A stretch of DNA of 64,000 nt from assembly GCA_964036045.1 (NCBI GenBank), contig OZ038384.1, positions 31,291,771 through 31,355,770 of the forward strand. The letters run 5' to 3'. This DNA is from Eutreptiella sp. 'Long Island Sound 2002' (Eukaryota; Euglenozoa; Euglenophyceae; Eutreptiales; Eutreptiaceae). The notes beneath the pieces are model-generated. The model saw only the letters and a program-made list of their open reading frames with translations, was not told the DNA's origin and made no database searches. Position 1 is the first letter of the stretch, and each line of letters begins with the position of its first letter. The translations under genes and the position numbers were made by a program. Positions 11,606 through 22,398 of the stretch are shown piece after piece.

Positions 11606-12356
11606 CCTCCCTCCGTGTCGTGAATGGCACTCTGGAGTGCCCGCCACAAGAGGACCCCCACCCATACCGGGACCTGCCGGGGGGTTTCTCGAGGCACCTG
11701 CAAGATGCCCTCTTCCCAGCGTGGATCATCGGGCGCAGCTCCATGACCGCGTGGGAGGGAAGCACAGTGGGAGAGGAGTGGACGCGCGAGTGGGGCCGGT
11801 GGTGCACCGCCACGCGAGCCCCGGAGACCCCTGCGCAACGATGCGCCGCCATCCCGCTCAAGGGGTGGGGGCCGCACACCCGGCCGAGACCGTCCATGAC
11901 CCGCGGGGCGGGCGCTGACCACTCCTGGGACGCGGCGACGAAGGAATGGCTACAAGCGGCCCCGGGGCCGCAAAAAGGATGGGCCGGGGACGTGTCCTCG
12001 CTCATCAGAGCGCCCGTCCCCCCCCGCATTGTCCTTCACGCCGCCAACGTGCTCCGGGCTACGGAGATACACACATGGAGACACAACGCGGCCACCATCC
12101 GATGGCACCCCCAGGAGGACGGGGCCGCCCGGCTCGCCGTGGCGCACTTCAAAACTGGGGGGCCTGTATACGACAACGCCCTGTCCCGGCTGGACGACAC
12201 CTCGGGCCCTTACTCTTCATGCTCCCCACCGACCTTGCAGCCGCGCTGCGCCAGGAGCTGGGCAGCTGCGACGGGCTGCGGGTAGAGTGGGAGGCAGTCG
12301 CGGACGGCAACCTACTGGCCCTCCTCCAACGGGACGCCGCGGACGAGTGCCAGTGA
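11600..12356 (+). CDS. Unknown ORF of the GC-rich element, frames interrupted
   Basis: I do not recognise this product. Protein-like composition (PHPYRDLPGGFSRHLQDALFPAW, aromatic and mixed residues rather than Pro/Gly/Arg noise) runs from about 11600 to 12200. It then continues in another phase as LLFMLPTDLAAALRQELG to a TGA at 12354-12356. The phase change probably reflects an indel. It may be the far C-terminal part of the same polyprotein as the RNase H region. Confidence 0.35.
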
Positions 12357-12399
12357 GATATACTGGCGCCCCACCTCACCGGGCGCCACGTGTAAATTG

Positions 12400-12922
12400 G
12401 AACCCCGCCCCAGGGGCACCCGCGCCCGGCGTGGGACGACCTCATCGCCGCCTTCCACGACCACGGAATTTTCCCCCTGACAAAACGTGGCGGAAGGTCC
12501 AGCGGAAGACGCTCAGCAGGGACTACGGGCGCCGTGTCCGCGACCGCCTGCTGGAGATCCGGGACCCCCTCCGACAGAGGTGGGACAACCTCTGGCTCCG
12601 CCATCTCGGCCCTTGGTTGCCACCCTCCCACCTCCCACACACCTGCCACCTCTGCGGGGAATGTGACACGGTGTCCTCAGCAGCGCCGACAGGCGCCAAT
12701 AGGTGCGCGCAGTGCTCCCAGGTAGCCGCGTGCCTCTGGCCCGAACCTCCCGCGGGCCCGCACAGGCGCACGGAGGAAGAGGCCTTGCACCGGCGCATCG
12801 GGGGAGCACACGCCCCCTCACACGAACCCGAGGGCCCCGCGGGCGCCGCCCGCCTGTGGATCCACGTGCACCTGCAGGACCCCACGTCCGTTGCGCACCT
12901 GTCACACATGTTCGCGCCCTGA
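12400..12922 (+). CDS. Small ORF with two CxxC pairs, unknown function
   Basis: The end of a frame reading RDYGRRVRDRLLEIRDPLRQRWDNLW, then HLCGECD and CAQCSQ, ending with HMFAP and a TGA at 12920-12922. The two CxxC pairs spaced by about 20 residues could bind zinc. The upstream limit is uncertain because the frame is open but loses protein-like composition before about 12450. Confidence 0.35.
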
Positions 12923-12961
12923 CCCCCACCCGCCGCCACACTCTGCAGAGCCCGCAGCACC

Positions 12962-14209
12962 ATGCCTCGCCAACGGGGGGATGGGCCGGGACACGCCAGG
13001 GCCTGCCGCCAAGCGCAGGAGGCGGCCGTCCGGGGCCTTGTGGCGGACGCGGTGACAGAGGCACATGAGGCGCACGCTGCCGCACCAGGTGACCCGGCGG
13101 GCAGTGCGAGGGCTTTCCTCAGCGAGACCGCCCTCCCGGCCGTCCGCGCCCTGAACGGAGCAGGGGCCCCCGCGCTACTCCTGGCGATGCACCGGATCGT
13201 GGACGCTGTCCAGCCGGGGCTCATCAGCCCGGAGGCGGCCCTCTACGGGCACTGGATGGAGTGGCGTGAGTCCAACCGGTCGGGCCGGCCCCTGTCCAAG
13301 GGGGACACCCTGCGGCTGACGGGAGCGGGGTCTGCCATGACCCTCCGCAGCAGCGCCCCAGCCCTGCTGCACACCCTCAGGACGCGCTGCCCCGGGGACA
13401 CGGCCCCGTACCTGAACCAGGCGCGGGCCACATACCCGGGGGGAGTGTCCGAGCTGGATGCGGCGCTCCACCTTCTACACCCCCCGGACGAGGACCTGGA
13501 GGTGGGCGAAATCACGGTGTTCGAGGAAGGTGCGGAAGAGGCGCCCGCCCGCCCCCGGCCGACCAACCCGGTATATGACGGCGCCAGGCCGACCCCCCTG
13601 TACGCCGTTGTGTGCGAGGCGTTCCCAAGGGAGCCCTCCTGGTGCCCCGCCCTCCCACCGGCGACGCACGCGCCCCGCGGCTGGGCCAACCCGGACCTGT
13701 CCCCCCCCCCCCCTCCAGGACCAGGGGTGCCCACCACAGGGGGCAGGTCCTCTGGCAAGAACGCCCGGGCACCCCCCTGCTCCTCCTCGTCGTCGCGACC
13801 CGCGGGGACCTGCAGCGGGTCCTGGGGATCACCCCCACCCACCTCTACGGGGCAGCAACTGTACCCTGCCCCCCCTCCCGGCGCCTGCCGCGCGGGACGG
13901 GGTACACACTTTCCTGCGAACACAGGAGGTCAGCGCCGTTACGGGGGTCCACCTAGTACGGCTCCCCCCGGCACCACCCGACGACCCCGGGGGCCCGGGG
14001 CCCTGAGCCCCGCCCCAGACTGGGAGCTGTGGCGCGACGGGTGGGCCGCGTGGCTCCCCCGCCTCCCCTCCCAATGCCGATGGATGGCCACCGGCCCCCG
14101 ACCGTACGGGGCTGACGCCGCCGCCGGCTTCCCACCCCCTCCCCCCCTCCCCCCCGCGGAGCACTGCACAGCACTGCCCAAGGCACGACACAGGTGCACC
14201 GGGAGATAG
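12962..14209 (+). CDS. Unknown ORF of the GC-rich element
   Basis: It starts at an ATG in good context (accATGc), 40 bp after the previous stop. Residues 1-200 are alanine-rich and helical in character (EAAVRGLVADAVTEAHEAH; SAPALLHTLRTRC; GGVSELDAALHLLHP), and an acidic patch follows near residue 185. After about 13600 the frame becomes Pro/Gly/Ser noise. Another phase then looks more protein-like (LLLLVVATRGDLQRVLGI), which suggests a frameshift at one of the C or G runs. I recognise no family. Confidence 0.4.
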   Translation: MPRQRGDGPGHARACRQAQEAAVRGLVADAVTEAHEAHAAAPGDPAGSARAFLSETALPAVRALNGAGAPALLLAMHRIVDAVQPGLISPEAALYGHWMEWRESNRSGRPLSKGDTLRLTGAGSAMTLRSSAPALLHTLRTRCPGDTAPYLNQARATYPGGVSELDAALHLLHPPDEDLEVGEITVFEEGAEEAPARPRPTNPVYDGARPTPLYAVVCEAFPREPSWCPALPPATHAPRGWANPDLSPPPPPGPGVPTTGGRSSGKNARAPPCSSSSSRPAGTCSGSWGSPPPTSTGQQLYPAPPPGACRAGRGTHFPANTGGQRRYGGPPSTAPPGTTRRPRGPGALSPAPDWELWRDGWAAWLPRLPSQCRWMATGPRPYGADAAAGFPPPPPLPPAEHCTALPKARHRCTGR

Positions 14210-14336
14210 TGGGAAGGGCGCACCTGCCACCACGCATGCCTACCAGGATAACAGTGATGTCGGACTCCGATGGCTCCCCCGAGCAGGACGACTGCCACCA
14301 CCGCCGGTCCCGCTCCCGCTCCCCCTTCTCCCCGGA

Positions 14337-16518
14337 ATGGGCGGGGGTGACCCCCGCGGAGCGCGAGGAGCGGAGGCTGGCGGAGGCGGCGGTGCCGGTC
14401 GGGCTGCCGGCTGGGCAGCCCCGGGCGGCCTCTGCGACACCGGGCCATCGACCCGGGGGCCTGGGCCGGCCGGGGAGACCGCCCCCGCCGCCCAAGCAGC
14501 AAGCCCCGCCGCCCGGCCCCGGGAGGGGACCCCAGGCGCACGGGGGGCTGAGACCGCAGCCCTAGCAAGCCGCGCCGCGACCCCGGCCGCGGCCCCCGGC
14601 GCGCCGCCGGCACGGGGGGTAGCCCCGGCGCAGGACCCGGGCGCATCGCCGGGGGCTGCCGCGGCCGCAGAGGGGGGCGGGGAGGGTGCAGGGGGGGTTG
14701 AGACCGTGGCCCCGGCGAGCCACGCCACCGCCTCGGCCGGCAACACCGCGGCCCCCGGCACGCCGCAGACGCGGGGGACGGACCCCGCGCGGGCCCCGAG
14801 CGCATTGCCGGGGGCTGCCGCAGCAGCAGCAGTGGGCAGGAAGGGCGCGAAGTACCGCGCCCACACCAACCCCACCCACACCCACACCAGCCCCCCCAAG
14901 CCGTTCCCCCCCAAGCCCTTCCCCCCGGGGCGGACGCCGCACGTCCGCCCCCCAGCGCCCGAGCGTTCGCCGCCGGGCGTCACGCTCCCGCAGCTGCAGA
15001 GGCAGCGGGACGCCCGGCGCGTGATCCAGGAAGGGGGGGACGGCGCGCGGGCAGGGCAGAGTGCCAGCCACGGGAGCGCGGAGCGAGGGATAGGAGGCGA
15101 CAGGGGGAGTGCCCGGGGGCACGCGCAGGGGGCGGGCCGGGGCACACGCGGCAAGGAGCAAGGGCGCAAACACGGGCGAGGCGCCGAGGCCAGCAGCAGC
15201 GGAGGGGGAGAGAGCGCGGGCAGCGGACGGCGCAACGCGGGGCAGGGAGCCGGCTAGGGGCCAGGGCACGGGAAGGGCGCGCAGGGGCGCGGGCAGGGCG
15301 CCCAGGCAGGCGGCCATGGAGCGCATAGAGCTGAGCAAGGGACGGTGGGCGAGCGTGGGCGCAGCCAAGGGCATGGGCACGGGCACGGGACGGGCACGGG
15401 CGCCGGCAGTGCAGGCCAGGGCGTGGGTGACAGGGGGCAGGACCCACGGCAAGGACAGGGGGACAGAGGCGTGGGGGCCGGAAGAGGACCCAAGGGCAAG
15501 GGCAAGGGCGCCGTGGGCCCCCGGGGAGACACAGGACGGGGCATGGGAGCCCGGGGGGGAGGGCGGGGCGAAGGGAGGGGGGCGGGGGGCGGGGCGCCCC
15601 CGCAGCCGGACGTGCAGCCGGTGCGGTGCATCCCCCCCGGCATCCAGCAAATGCCGGCGCACCACAGCCACCACCACCATCACCACCACGCCCACCTCTA
15701 CAACAACGACCCCGACGCCAGAGAACTCATCCCCCCCCAACCCCCATGACTCCAGCACCAGCCAGCCCCCCCCGCGCCGATGGCGGGGCCGGCGCGGATG
15801 GCCTCGGCGGGAGGGGGGGGCGGGGTGCGGCGCCGGCGCGGCAGGCACAGGGGCCGCAGGGGGAGCTGGTGCGAGGGGCAGGGGGGGCCGGGCCCTGGGA
15901 CCGGGACTGGGGCACGGTCCCGGACCCCCTGGAAGATGAAACCCTCCTTCTGGTGGTCGAGGTGTACAGGTGGTTGAGCTGGACCAGCTCGGGGACCACC
16001 AGGGGGATGAGGAACCGGCCCTTCGATGCCGTGCTCCTCTGGAGGGACGGAGGGAACCGGGAGGTACCCCGGGGGGCCGGGCAGTCCAAGAAGACCACAA
16101 GAGGGTCCTCCGGTCAGTGATCCGGGCAGCGTGGCCCAACAGGGATCCAACGTGGACGGCCTTCCTGGAGGGGGGGGCGGTGCTCCGCATCATGGATGCG
16201 GACGCCGACAACTGGCTCCCCCGGGCCTTGCGCAACGCCCCCAGCCACTGGCGCTACAACGCGAAACCGGCCACTGCCGCAGCCCCAACCCCCACACAAG
16301 CGGCGGCGCAGGTGACGGCCCAGACGACGGGCGGGAGAGAGTGGGTGGGGGACAGTGCCGCGGGACGCCCCCCCCGGCGGAGCCGGGCCCCCCGACCCAC
16401 GCCCCCTCCACTATACAGCGACAGAGAGGCGCGCGCCACCTCCCGCGGGAGGGAGAGCGGGGACAACGAGCGCGGGGGGAACCCACTGCCCCCCAGCCCA
16501 CTAACCGCTGACTGCTGA
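14337..16518 (+). pseudogene. Basic, repeat-containing, His-rich Gag-like protein of the GC-rich element
   Basis: The segment is read in several phases but is clearly conserved with copy 2. It begins with Ala/Pro/Thr-rich repeats of about 50 residues (14547-14850) and a block KYRAHTNPTHTHTSPPK. Next come LPQLQRQRDARRV, a Gly/Arg/Gln-rich tract, and a histidine tract followed by HLYN and DPDA (about 15660-15720). A compact C-terminal segment reads VLRSVIRAAWPNRDPTW, GGAVLRIMDADADNWLPRAL, and it ends at TGA 16516-16518. The same blocks occur in the same order on the minus strand of 41403-43567. Conserved amino acids across phase-shifted copies support real coding. A nucleic-acid-binding role is inferred from composition only. 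Confidence 0.5.
14547..14850 (+). repeat. Two coding repeats of about 150 bp
   Basis: GCTGAGACC at 14547 and GTTGAGACC at 14697 each begin a unit encoding an Ala/Pro/Thr-rich segment that ends in a GAAAAA-like stretch. Copy 2 carries four to five units with a strict 159-bp period, so repeat number varies between copies. Confidence 0.7.
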
Positions 16519-18719
16519 CCCTCACGGCCGCCCCCAGCCAGCCAGCGCCGCGTGACGACGGCAGGGGGAGCAGGGAGCCCAAGCGAGGGCCTGCGTGAGG
16601 GTCCGGCTCTCACAGGGTAGAGGGCAGCGGATGAAGAGTGCGCTTCCCCAGGCCACGGCTGGCCCCCCGGGGCTGAAACCGCCAGGCCGCCTCCCCGCGG
16701 CCGTCGGGGGCGGCGACAGGGGACCACAGGGCCCCCCCCTCTCCCCCACACCCCCGGCCCAAGAGCGGACGGAGGCCGTCCGGAGAGACAGCGGCCCCGC
16801 ACCTCCACGGGAAGGCCCCTGCACCCAGGGGGGGGGACACCGCAGCCGCGGCAAGCGCGGCCGCGCGCCAAGGGCCCCCGGCGAACCGCCCGCACGCTCC
16901 TGCATTACCCGCTACCGACCGACCACGGTACGGCGGCGCCCAGGACGGCGAAAACGGAGCGGCCCACTCAGAAGCAGGACTGGGGAAGGCGAGAGCGCGA
17001 ACCAGGGCAAGGAGATCACTCCCCCCCTCCCTCCCCCCCCCCCCGCCGCACTGACCCACTGGCGGCTGACCGGGGCGCGCTCAACGGCCACGGCCACCCG
17101 GCAACCCCCAAGGCACAGGTATACCCCGGGGGGGCGCGCCGGAGACAAAGGATGGCGGGCCGACATCCGACGGGGCAGGGGGGCAGGAAGCAGTGGAGCG
17201 GCCCCCCCTCCCCCCCCCCCCACGCTCCCCCCCCTGCCTACGGGTCGCCGGAGCGCCGACCCTCCGCCCCCCCGGAGCCGAGGGGATGCCCCTGCTCCCC
17301 CAGAAGGAACCGCGACGGGGGGGGGGGGAGGAAGCCGGACCCGCACGCCACGCGCCCCAGCACCCCCCGCCGCCTGCTCCCGCGGGGGTCGGGGCCGACG
17401 GGCGGGCCCGCACCAGCGCGCCGGAGAGGGGCGCGGACCACACCCGGGGCGGCACGCGGCGACGAACCAGAGCAGTATGGGGGCCGCGCCCCCAATGGCC
17501 AGAGCATCGCCGGAGACACCCGCAACGTTGCCCACTCGGGGAGGGCGGAGGGAGGGCTTGGGTCTGACGGGGCCCCCGGGGGAGCGGTTCACGGGCCGCC
17601 CCTCCCCCCTCCCCCCCCCCCCCCCCCCGCCGGGCAGGCCGCACCCGGCGCACGGGGCGGCCCCGCGACCCCGACCGAACGCGCACGCTGGGGGGGAATG
17701 CGCCGACGACGAGAGGGGGGGCAGGGTAGGGAACCGAGGGCCGCCCCCGAGAGGGAGAGCGGGGGGGCTGCGGCGCGACCCCCCCCCCACCCCATCGCCG
17801 GCCGGCAAACCGCGGGGGCGCCGGCTCTCACCCACCGGAGACAGAGGGGATGGTCCCCCCTCCCCCCGGCGGGACGGCGGCGCCCGAGAGGGGGGGCCGG
17901 AGCAAGGCCCGCCCACCCGCCCCAGCCGCCTGCTCCCGCAGGAACCGCGGGGAACAAGCGAACCCGCACCAACGCGCCAGGGCGCCACAGGGGCCGCGCC
18001 CAGAGACGGCAAGCGAGCAGGAACCACGCCCTCCATGACCAGAACGACGCCAGTGACACCCGCGTTGTTGCCCGCCCAGGGGAGGCAGAGGGACAGAACG
18101 AGGCAGAGCGACCCCCCGCCCCGCTGGCCCCCCCGGCTGCACAAACGGGGGGCGCGGCGCACAGGCCGCCCCCCCTCCCACCCCAACCCCCGGCGCGGGA
18201 ACGCCCCGGACGCGCAGACCAACCCCACGGGGGGCGCGCAACCCCAAGCCAGGTAGGGGGGAAACGGGACCGGGCCGCCCCCCCCAAGCACCCCAGACGG
18301 AGCAAGGGACCGGGGCAGGACACGCAGAGGGGCACGGACCGCGTGGAACGGCCCTACCAGCGCCCAGCTCCGGGACCGCGCGAGGTGCGCGCGCCACACC
18401 ACCCAGGGGGGGGAGGGGGGGAAGCGGACGCCGCGGGAGCGGGAGCGCACACACACACAAAGGGCACGCGAGGAAGACCAGAAGGGCAACCGGACCGAGC
18501 TCAGAGAACGCACAGACCGCGTGGAATGGCGTTCCAGCGAGCGAGGGTAAGGGTCACCCGGACGGGACGGCCCGCCACAGACAGCGCGGGACGCGCGGGG
18601 CGGGGAGGGGGAACCGGGGGGGGACACAACACCAGGTACCGGCCCGGGCGCCCCAAACCGGCCGCGAGCGCCGCGCACACACGGACTGGGCACTGCCACC
18701 GCCAATGCAGTAGTGGCGC
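16519..18719 (+). other. GC-rich element 3' region, internal repeats and homopolymer runs
   Basis: Long frames here on both strands are Pro/Arg/Gly-rich products of extreme GC content, and I do not accept them as genes. Two related blocks near 17380-17560 and 17930-18110 share CCTGCTCCCGC, CCCGCACCA and a GACACCCGC...TTGCCC core. This indicates an internal duplication with a period of roughly 550 bp. The region corresponds to 39930-41402 in copy 2. Confidence 0.55.
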
Positions 18720-19078
18720 ACTGCGCCACGCCCGGACCCCCAGGCTAGGCAGCCACCGCGCTAGCCCAAGGGGGTCCCACTGGCGACAAGCCAGTAGCAC
18801 GGGCCCGGCAGCGCCGGCGCCCCGGGCAAACACGCATTAGGGGCGACGCAGTGGGTAAGCACCCGCAGCCGCGGCTGCGAATTGATGCACTGACCGGGGA
18901 GTGGCAAAAAGGGGAAGCCGGGGAGGTTCTGGGCTCCAAGCCCTGTGAACCCGGGAGACTCCGCCACCAGGCAGGAGGTGCGTCTTGGAGGGCCCCCCAC
19001 TAGGAACCGGTGCGGAAGATATCACCTGGCCCGACCAGGTAACCCCCTGGGGCCAAAAGGCGTCTAGTACCCGCGAAA
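18720..19078 (+). other. Conserved structured 3' end of the GC-rich element
   Basis: This is the best-conserved stretch between the two copies. It holds three inverted repeats: ACTGGC-GACAA-GCCAGT (18779-18795), a 16-bp palindrome CGCAGCCGCGGCTGCG (18864-18879) and ACCTGG-CCCGA-CCAGGT (19024-19040). Copy 2 keeps all the stems while loop bases change. Many non-LTR elements use a structured 3' UTR for recognition by their own RT. Confidence 0.65.
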
Positions 19079-19100
19079 TCAAACCTCAAACCTCAAACCT
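19079..19100 (+). repeat. 3' tail of GC-rich element copy 1, (TCAAACC)3
   Basis: Three heptamer units directly follow the conserved 3' end. Copy 2 ends in the complementary TTTGAGG units. A heptameric tail replaces the poly(A) expected of a typical LINE. Confidence 0.8.
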
Positions 19101-22100
19101 ATGTTTGCGCTGCTACACTGCTAATCCTCGGTAACACGAGACAAGCAATGTGCATGCTGCATACGAAGCAACAAAAACCTGTATTTTTATACCTTGCTCT
19201 GCAAATCTTTTTTCGCATTCTGGAATTCTTACTTCTTCAGTTATCCTAGAAGCATGCGTGGAATGTCTACGTTTTTCTTTTGATGTGTGTTTCGCCATTT
19301 CTTTGTTATTACCTGACGCACTGTTATAATCTTATTTTCTCTGTCTTTTCCGGCGCTCAATAAGGATGCGCTCCGTCGCGCCGCTTTTCTCTGCGTGTAA
19401 ATCCAGGGATTTAAAAATTCCTGTGATGAAATAAAAATGCGTTAAAATGTGCATTTAATGCACATGGAGATTCTGGACAAGTGTGTACCCTCAGAAAAAT
19501 TCTAGGCCGTCAGTTGACGGCTTTTGGTGTTTTGTCGACCGTTGCGCGTATAACAGGCCCTCAAACCCTGCATCTTTTCTCTGCAGATATCCTGCAGCGA
19601 AAACAGCGGAGTAGGCCGTGTTCTGGCCGAAACGCTCACTCCTGGACCACTGTCCAGAATCTGAAGACGCCATTAAGGGGCAAAAAAATTTCCAACGCCA
19701 CCCCCTCGCCCTAACGACAGGTCAGGTCAGCCAGCAAGTTCGGAGAGACCCCAGACAACGTGCCCAGACCGTATTCTGCGTTGGGTTTTGCGTATTGCGT
19801 TGCGTTTCGGTTTTGGAGGGAGAGGTGCACGCACACATGAGTTGGCATTCCCATTCCAACCCCCTACCAAGCCACAGCTGCCCCACCAATGCCAACTAGC
19901 GCAGTGGGAGCTGTAGGAGTCCGTAACGACAAATCAAAAACTGGCGACTGCCCGGACGCAGTGCCTTCTTTCCAATGTTAGGGATGATATAGGTAATTTT
20001 GAAAAGATGTTGAAGCCATGGGGAGGTCAAGAAAAATACCCTTTTTTTTCCTTTAAAATGCGACACTGCTGGCCACCACAGCAGATACGGGGAGTAAGAA
20101 AAATGTATTTCCCTGTGAAAAGGTAAGCTTTAGTTGTTTTAGAGATGCCTAAAGGATTACTACATTTTTATCTTAGTATTGGCCTATCCAAAAAGGGGTG
20201 ACGAAACATTTTGACCTATAAAACCAAGCATTGATCTTTGGATGTTGTGTGGACGCCTGACCCCCCAACTGATTGGACTTATGCACCATTTTCTGGACTG
20301 ACTGAGGCGCTGACATTGATCCAGAACGTATACACCTTTCTGGGGGCTGGGGCACCTCTTTTTGAGAGGTCCTGGGTTGAATTCCCAGTCAGCCTAGCTA
20401 GGTAGGAAGATCCCAAGTGACATGGCAGTGACCTCAGCACCACAAGCGATGCCACCTCAGCGGCTATAGGACCTAAAACAAGGAGTGCACATCTGTGGAT
20501 GGCAATCTTAAAGAGAGAGTGCCCATGAGGGCGTTTTCACATGATTGTAGGATACTTTCTAACCATCTTGTCATCAATCTGTAGTTACTGTGAGTTTCCT
20601 TGCTGATATACTATCTCATTTGACTGCAGCCCTTCATGTTGTGGATTTGATCCTGTGGTCCCTTGCTTGCACTGTCGGTACTTGGATTTCTGGTTAATTA
20701 CATCAAAACATTTCTATTTAGAAAACCGGAGCTACAGCAAGAAGCAGCAGGAGCAAGCAGAGGCAAAAACAAAACAATATCATCAAAGCAATCAACAGTG
20801 AAAGCCTGTTTTACCTTTCTCAACAGGTGCAGGTTCGAGCCCTCTTGTCGCTAAATGCGCACCCAGCGCCTGTCCTCCTGCCTTTTAGCTGCAGATAAAC
20901 TGTGTCACGTTCTTTTGTTGAACATGAGTCGCCATGCAAATGATAACACCAGTTTCGTCACCAGGTCATTTCTTTTCAGTCCGTTCCACAAGTGTTCAGC
21001 TGTTTGGTAAGTATGCTGGTTCTGCAGCGCATGCCTCTCTTAGTGCTGCTGCTCCCTTGCTTACTTCTGCAATCATTTGATGCGTTACTGATTTTCTGGC
21101 GCCAAGCGGCATTGTGCGTATTTCTGCGTTAAATTGAATTTGCGCACATATTTTAATTATGAATTTGCACAGCGTTCTTTAAGAAAAGCGTGTTTGAAAA
21201 TATCTGGCATTTTCGTGTCATCACTACTTGTGCGCACACTGCCGTCGCAATTTATATTTAGTGTCTACGTGCGCTCCGTGGCAGTGACCGAAAAACGGTT
21301 TCGCAACCACAATCTCATGTTCTGTTTTCTTCCTCAATCCCAGCTGAAAAAAAAAAACCCTATCCTTCGCGTAGCAAAGGCTACGAACCCATTAAAACTG
21401 GACACGCCTGTCATTGAGTGGCTGGGGGAATGGGGTAAAATAAAATCATTCTGCTTACCCCCATGACCGATATGATGAAGGTTACCGATGTATAATCGAC
21501 AATCACAAGTGGTAGCCTTGAAAGCGAATGTAAACGCCGGCGTAGCGGGACCTGCCTGCTTTTTCATTTCCTTGTGTGGTTTAAGTGCGCGAGGCCTTGC
21601 GCACTGATTGTTTCATTTGGACAATGTTGTGTGCCGTGTCATACGGGACCAACACTGTGTCTAGACACACGTACACCGGAAAAATCAATTGTGCTTGTCA
21701 GTATGTTACTGCACCTGCGGTCTTACGCGTCATATCCACGCCGTAAACCATTACATAGCGTGACCAGAGTGCGCGAGGCCATGTGCACTCCGGATGCCTA
21801 AATTTGTAATCTATTTTTACTATAGAGTACATGTGTTTCACCGAACATGGGAAGTCTGGCCGTCATAAACTTTCAATGCTCCTTCGTCGATACAACGTGA
21901 GTTGTAATAACGTGTGAAAGCTGTGTACTTCCATAAGCTCCAGTCATTACGGTTTTTATTGTTCCGTATTAACTCTACTTCAAAAATCTCGAGTGCGCGG
22001 GGCCTCGCGCACTCAGAGCGGCAGAAAAAATGAAAAGGGTCCCATTTCGGAAAACAGAGTTGCGCAATGCCTAAAAAACAATTTATTTTACAATGCCCAA

Positions 22101-22398
22101 AAACACGTTCATCAAATATCTAAAAAAAAGTTGTTTTGCACTATTGTGAACCAGTTCTTCTCCGTGCGTTTGATGCGCACAACAGGGTACAGTTTGTGTG
22201 GGCCAAGAAACCATTGCCACGCCCAGCCCCAAAAACCCAGACTTGAGAAACGTGTCTTTGGGCTGGAAACTGTTTGTCAATGCTGACCACCGTAACAAAG
22301 TGATGCAAAATGAAACCTGATCGGCCCAAAAACTGGTGCAACAACTGTGCATCGGCAATGCAATAAAAGGGATTGATAGCAGAAAGCAAAAGGTACTA
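19101..22398. other. Non-coding sequence between the GC-rich element and element B
   Basis: About 3.3 kb of AT-balanced DNA. No ORF has protein-like composition beyond about 110 codons. It contains a T-arm-like hairpin near 20380, a B-box-like GGTTCGAGCCC at 20832-20842, and several GTGCGC/GCGCAC inverted repeats at 21585-22180. It may be host intergenic DNA or an old unrecognised repeat. Confidence 0.5.
21585..22014. repeat. Three interspersed GTGCGC...GCGCAC palindromes
   Basis: The palindromes lie at 21585-21604, 21767-21790 and 21991-22014. Each has complementary arms (GTGCGC/GCGCAC, GAGTGC/GCACTC, GAGTGCGC/GCGCACTC) around a GAGGCC-type core, spaced 182 and 224 bp apart. A shorter one lies near 22163-22180. 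Confidence 0.7.

Larger units (their letters stand above)
9861..19100 (+). mobile_element. GC-rich retroelement copy 1 (non-LTR-like, TTTGAGG-type tail)
   Basis: Base composition changes abruptly from balanced to very GC-rich at 9861 and back at about 19100. The 5' part encodes an RNase H-like region followed by a Cys/His cluster, the arrangement at the C-terminus of many LINE reverse transcriptases. Several short-spaced ORFs follow, then a 2.5-kb 3' region ending in (TCAAACC)3. The last 4 kb recur at about 39559-43567 in opposite orientation, with the same terminal hairpins and the same tail type. RT and any endonuclease are not visible and would lie to the left, beyond element A. Assignment to a non-LTR class is inference. 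Confidence 0.75.

Noticed and set aside
15660-15700. CAC/ACC microsatellite as a purely non-coding repeat
   Set aside because: Copy 2 keeps the flanking codons (HLYN, DPDA, PPQPP) in the same frame, so the repeat is better read as a coding histidine tract.
16595-18840. Very long plus- and minus-strand ORFs (over 550 codons) in the GC-rich region
   Set aside because: Both strands and several phases are open at once, and products are Pro/Arg/Gly repeats. Extreme GC content removes stop codons, and the corresponding frames are not conserved in copy 2.
18840-18900. tRNA gene or A box in the GC-rich 3' end (GCAGTGGGTAAGC)
   Set aside because: It resembles an A box, but no B box or cloverleaf follows at the right distance.
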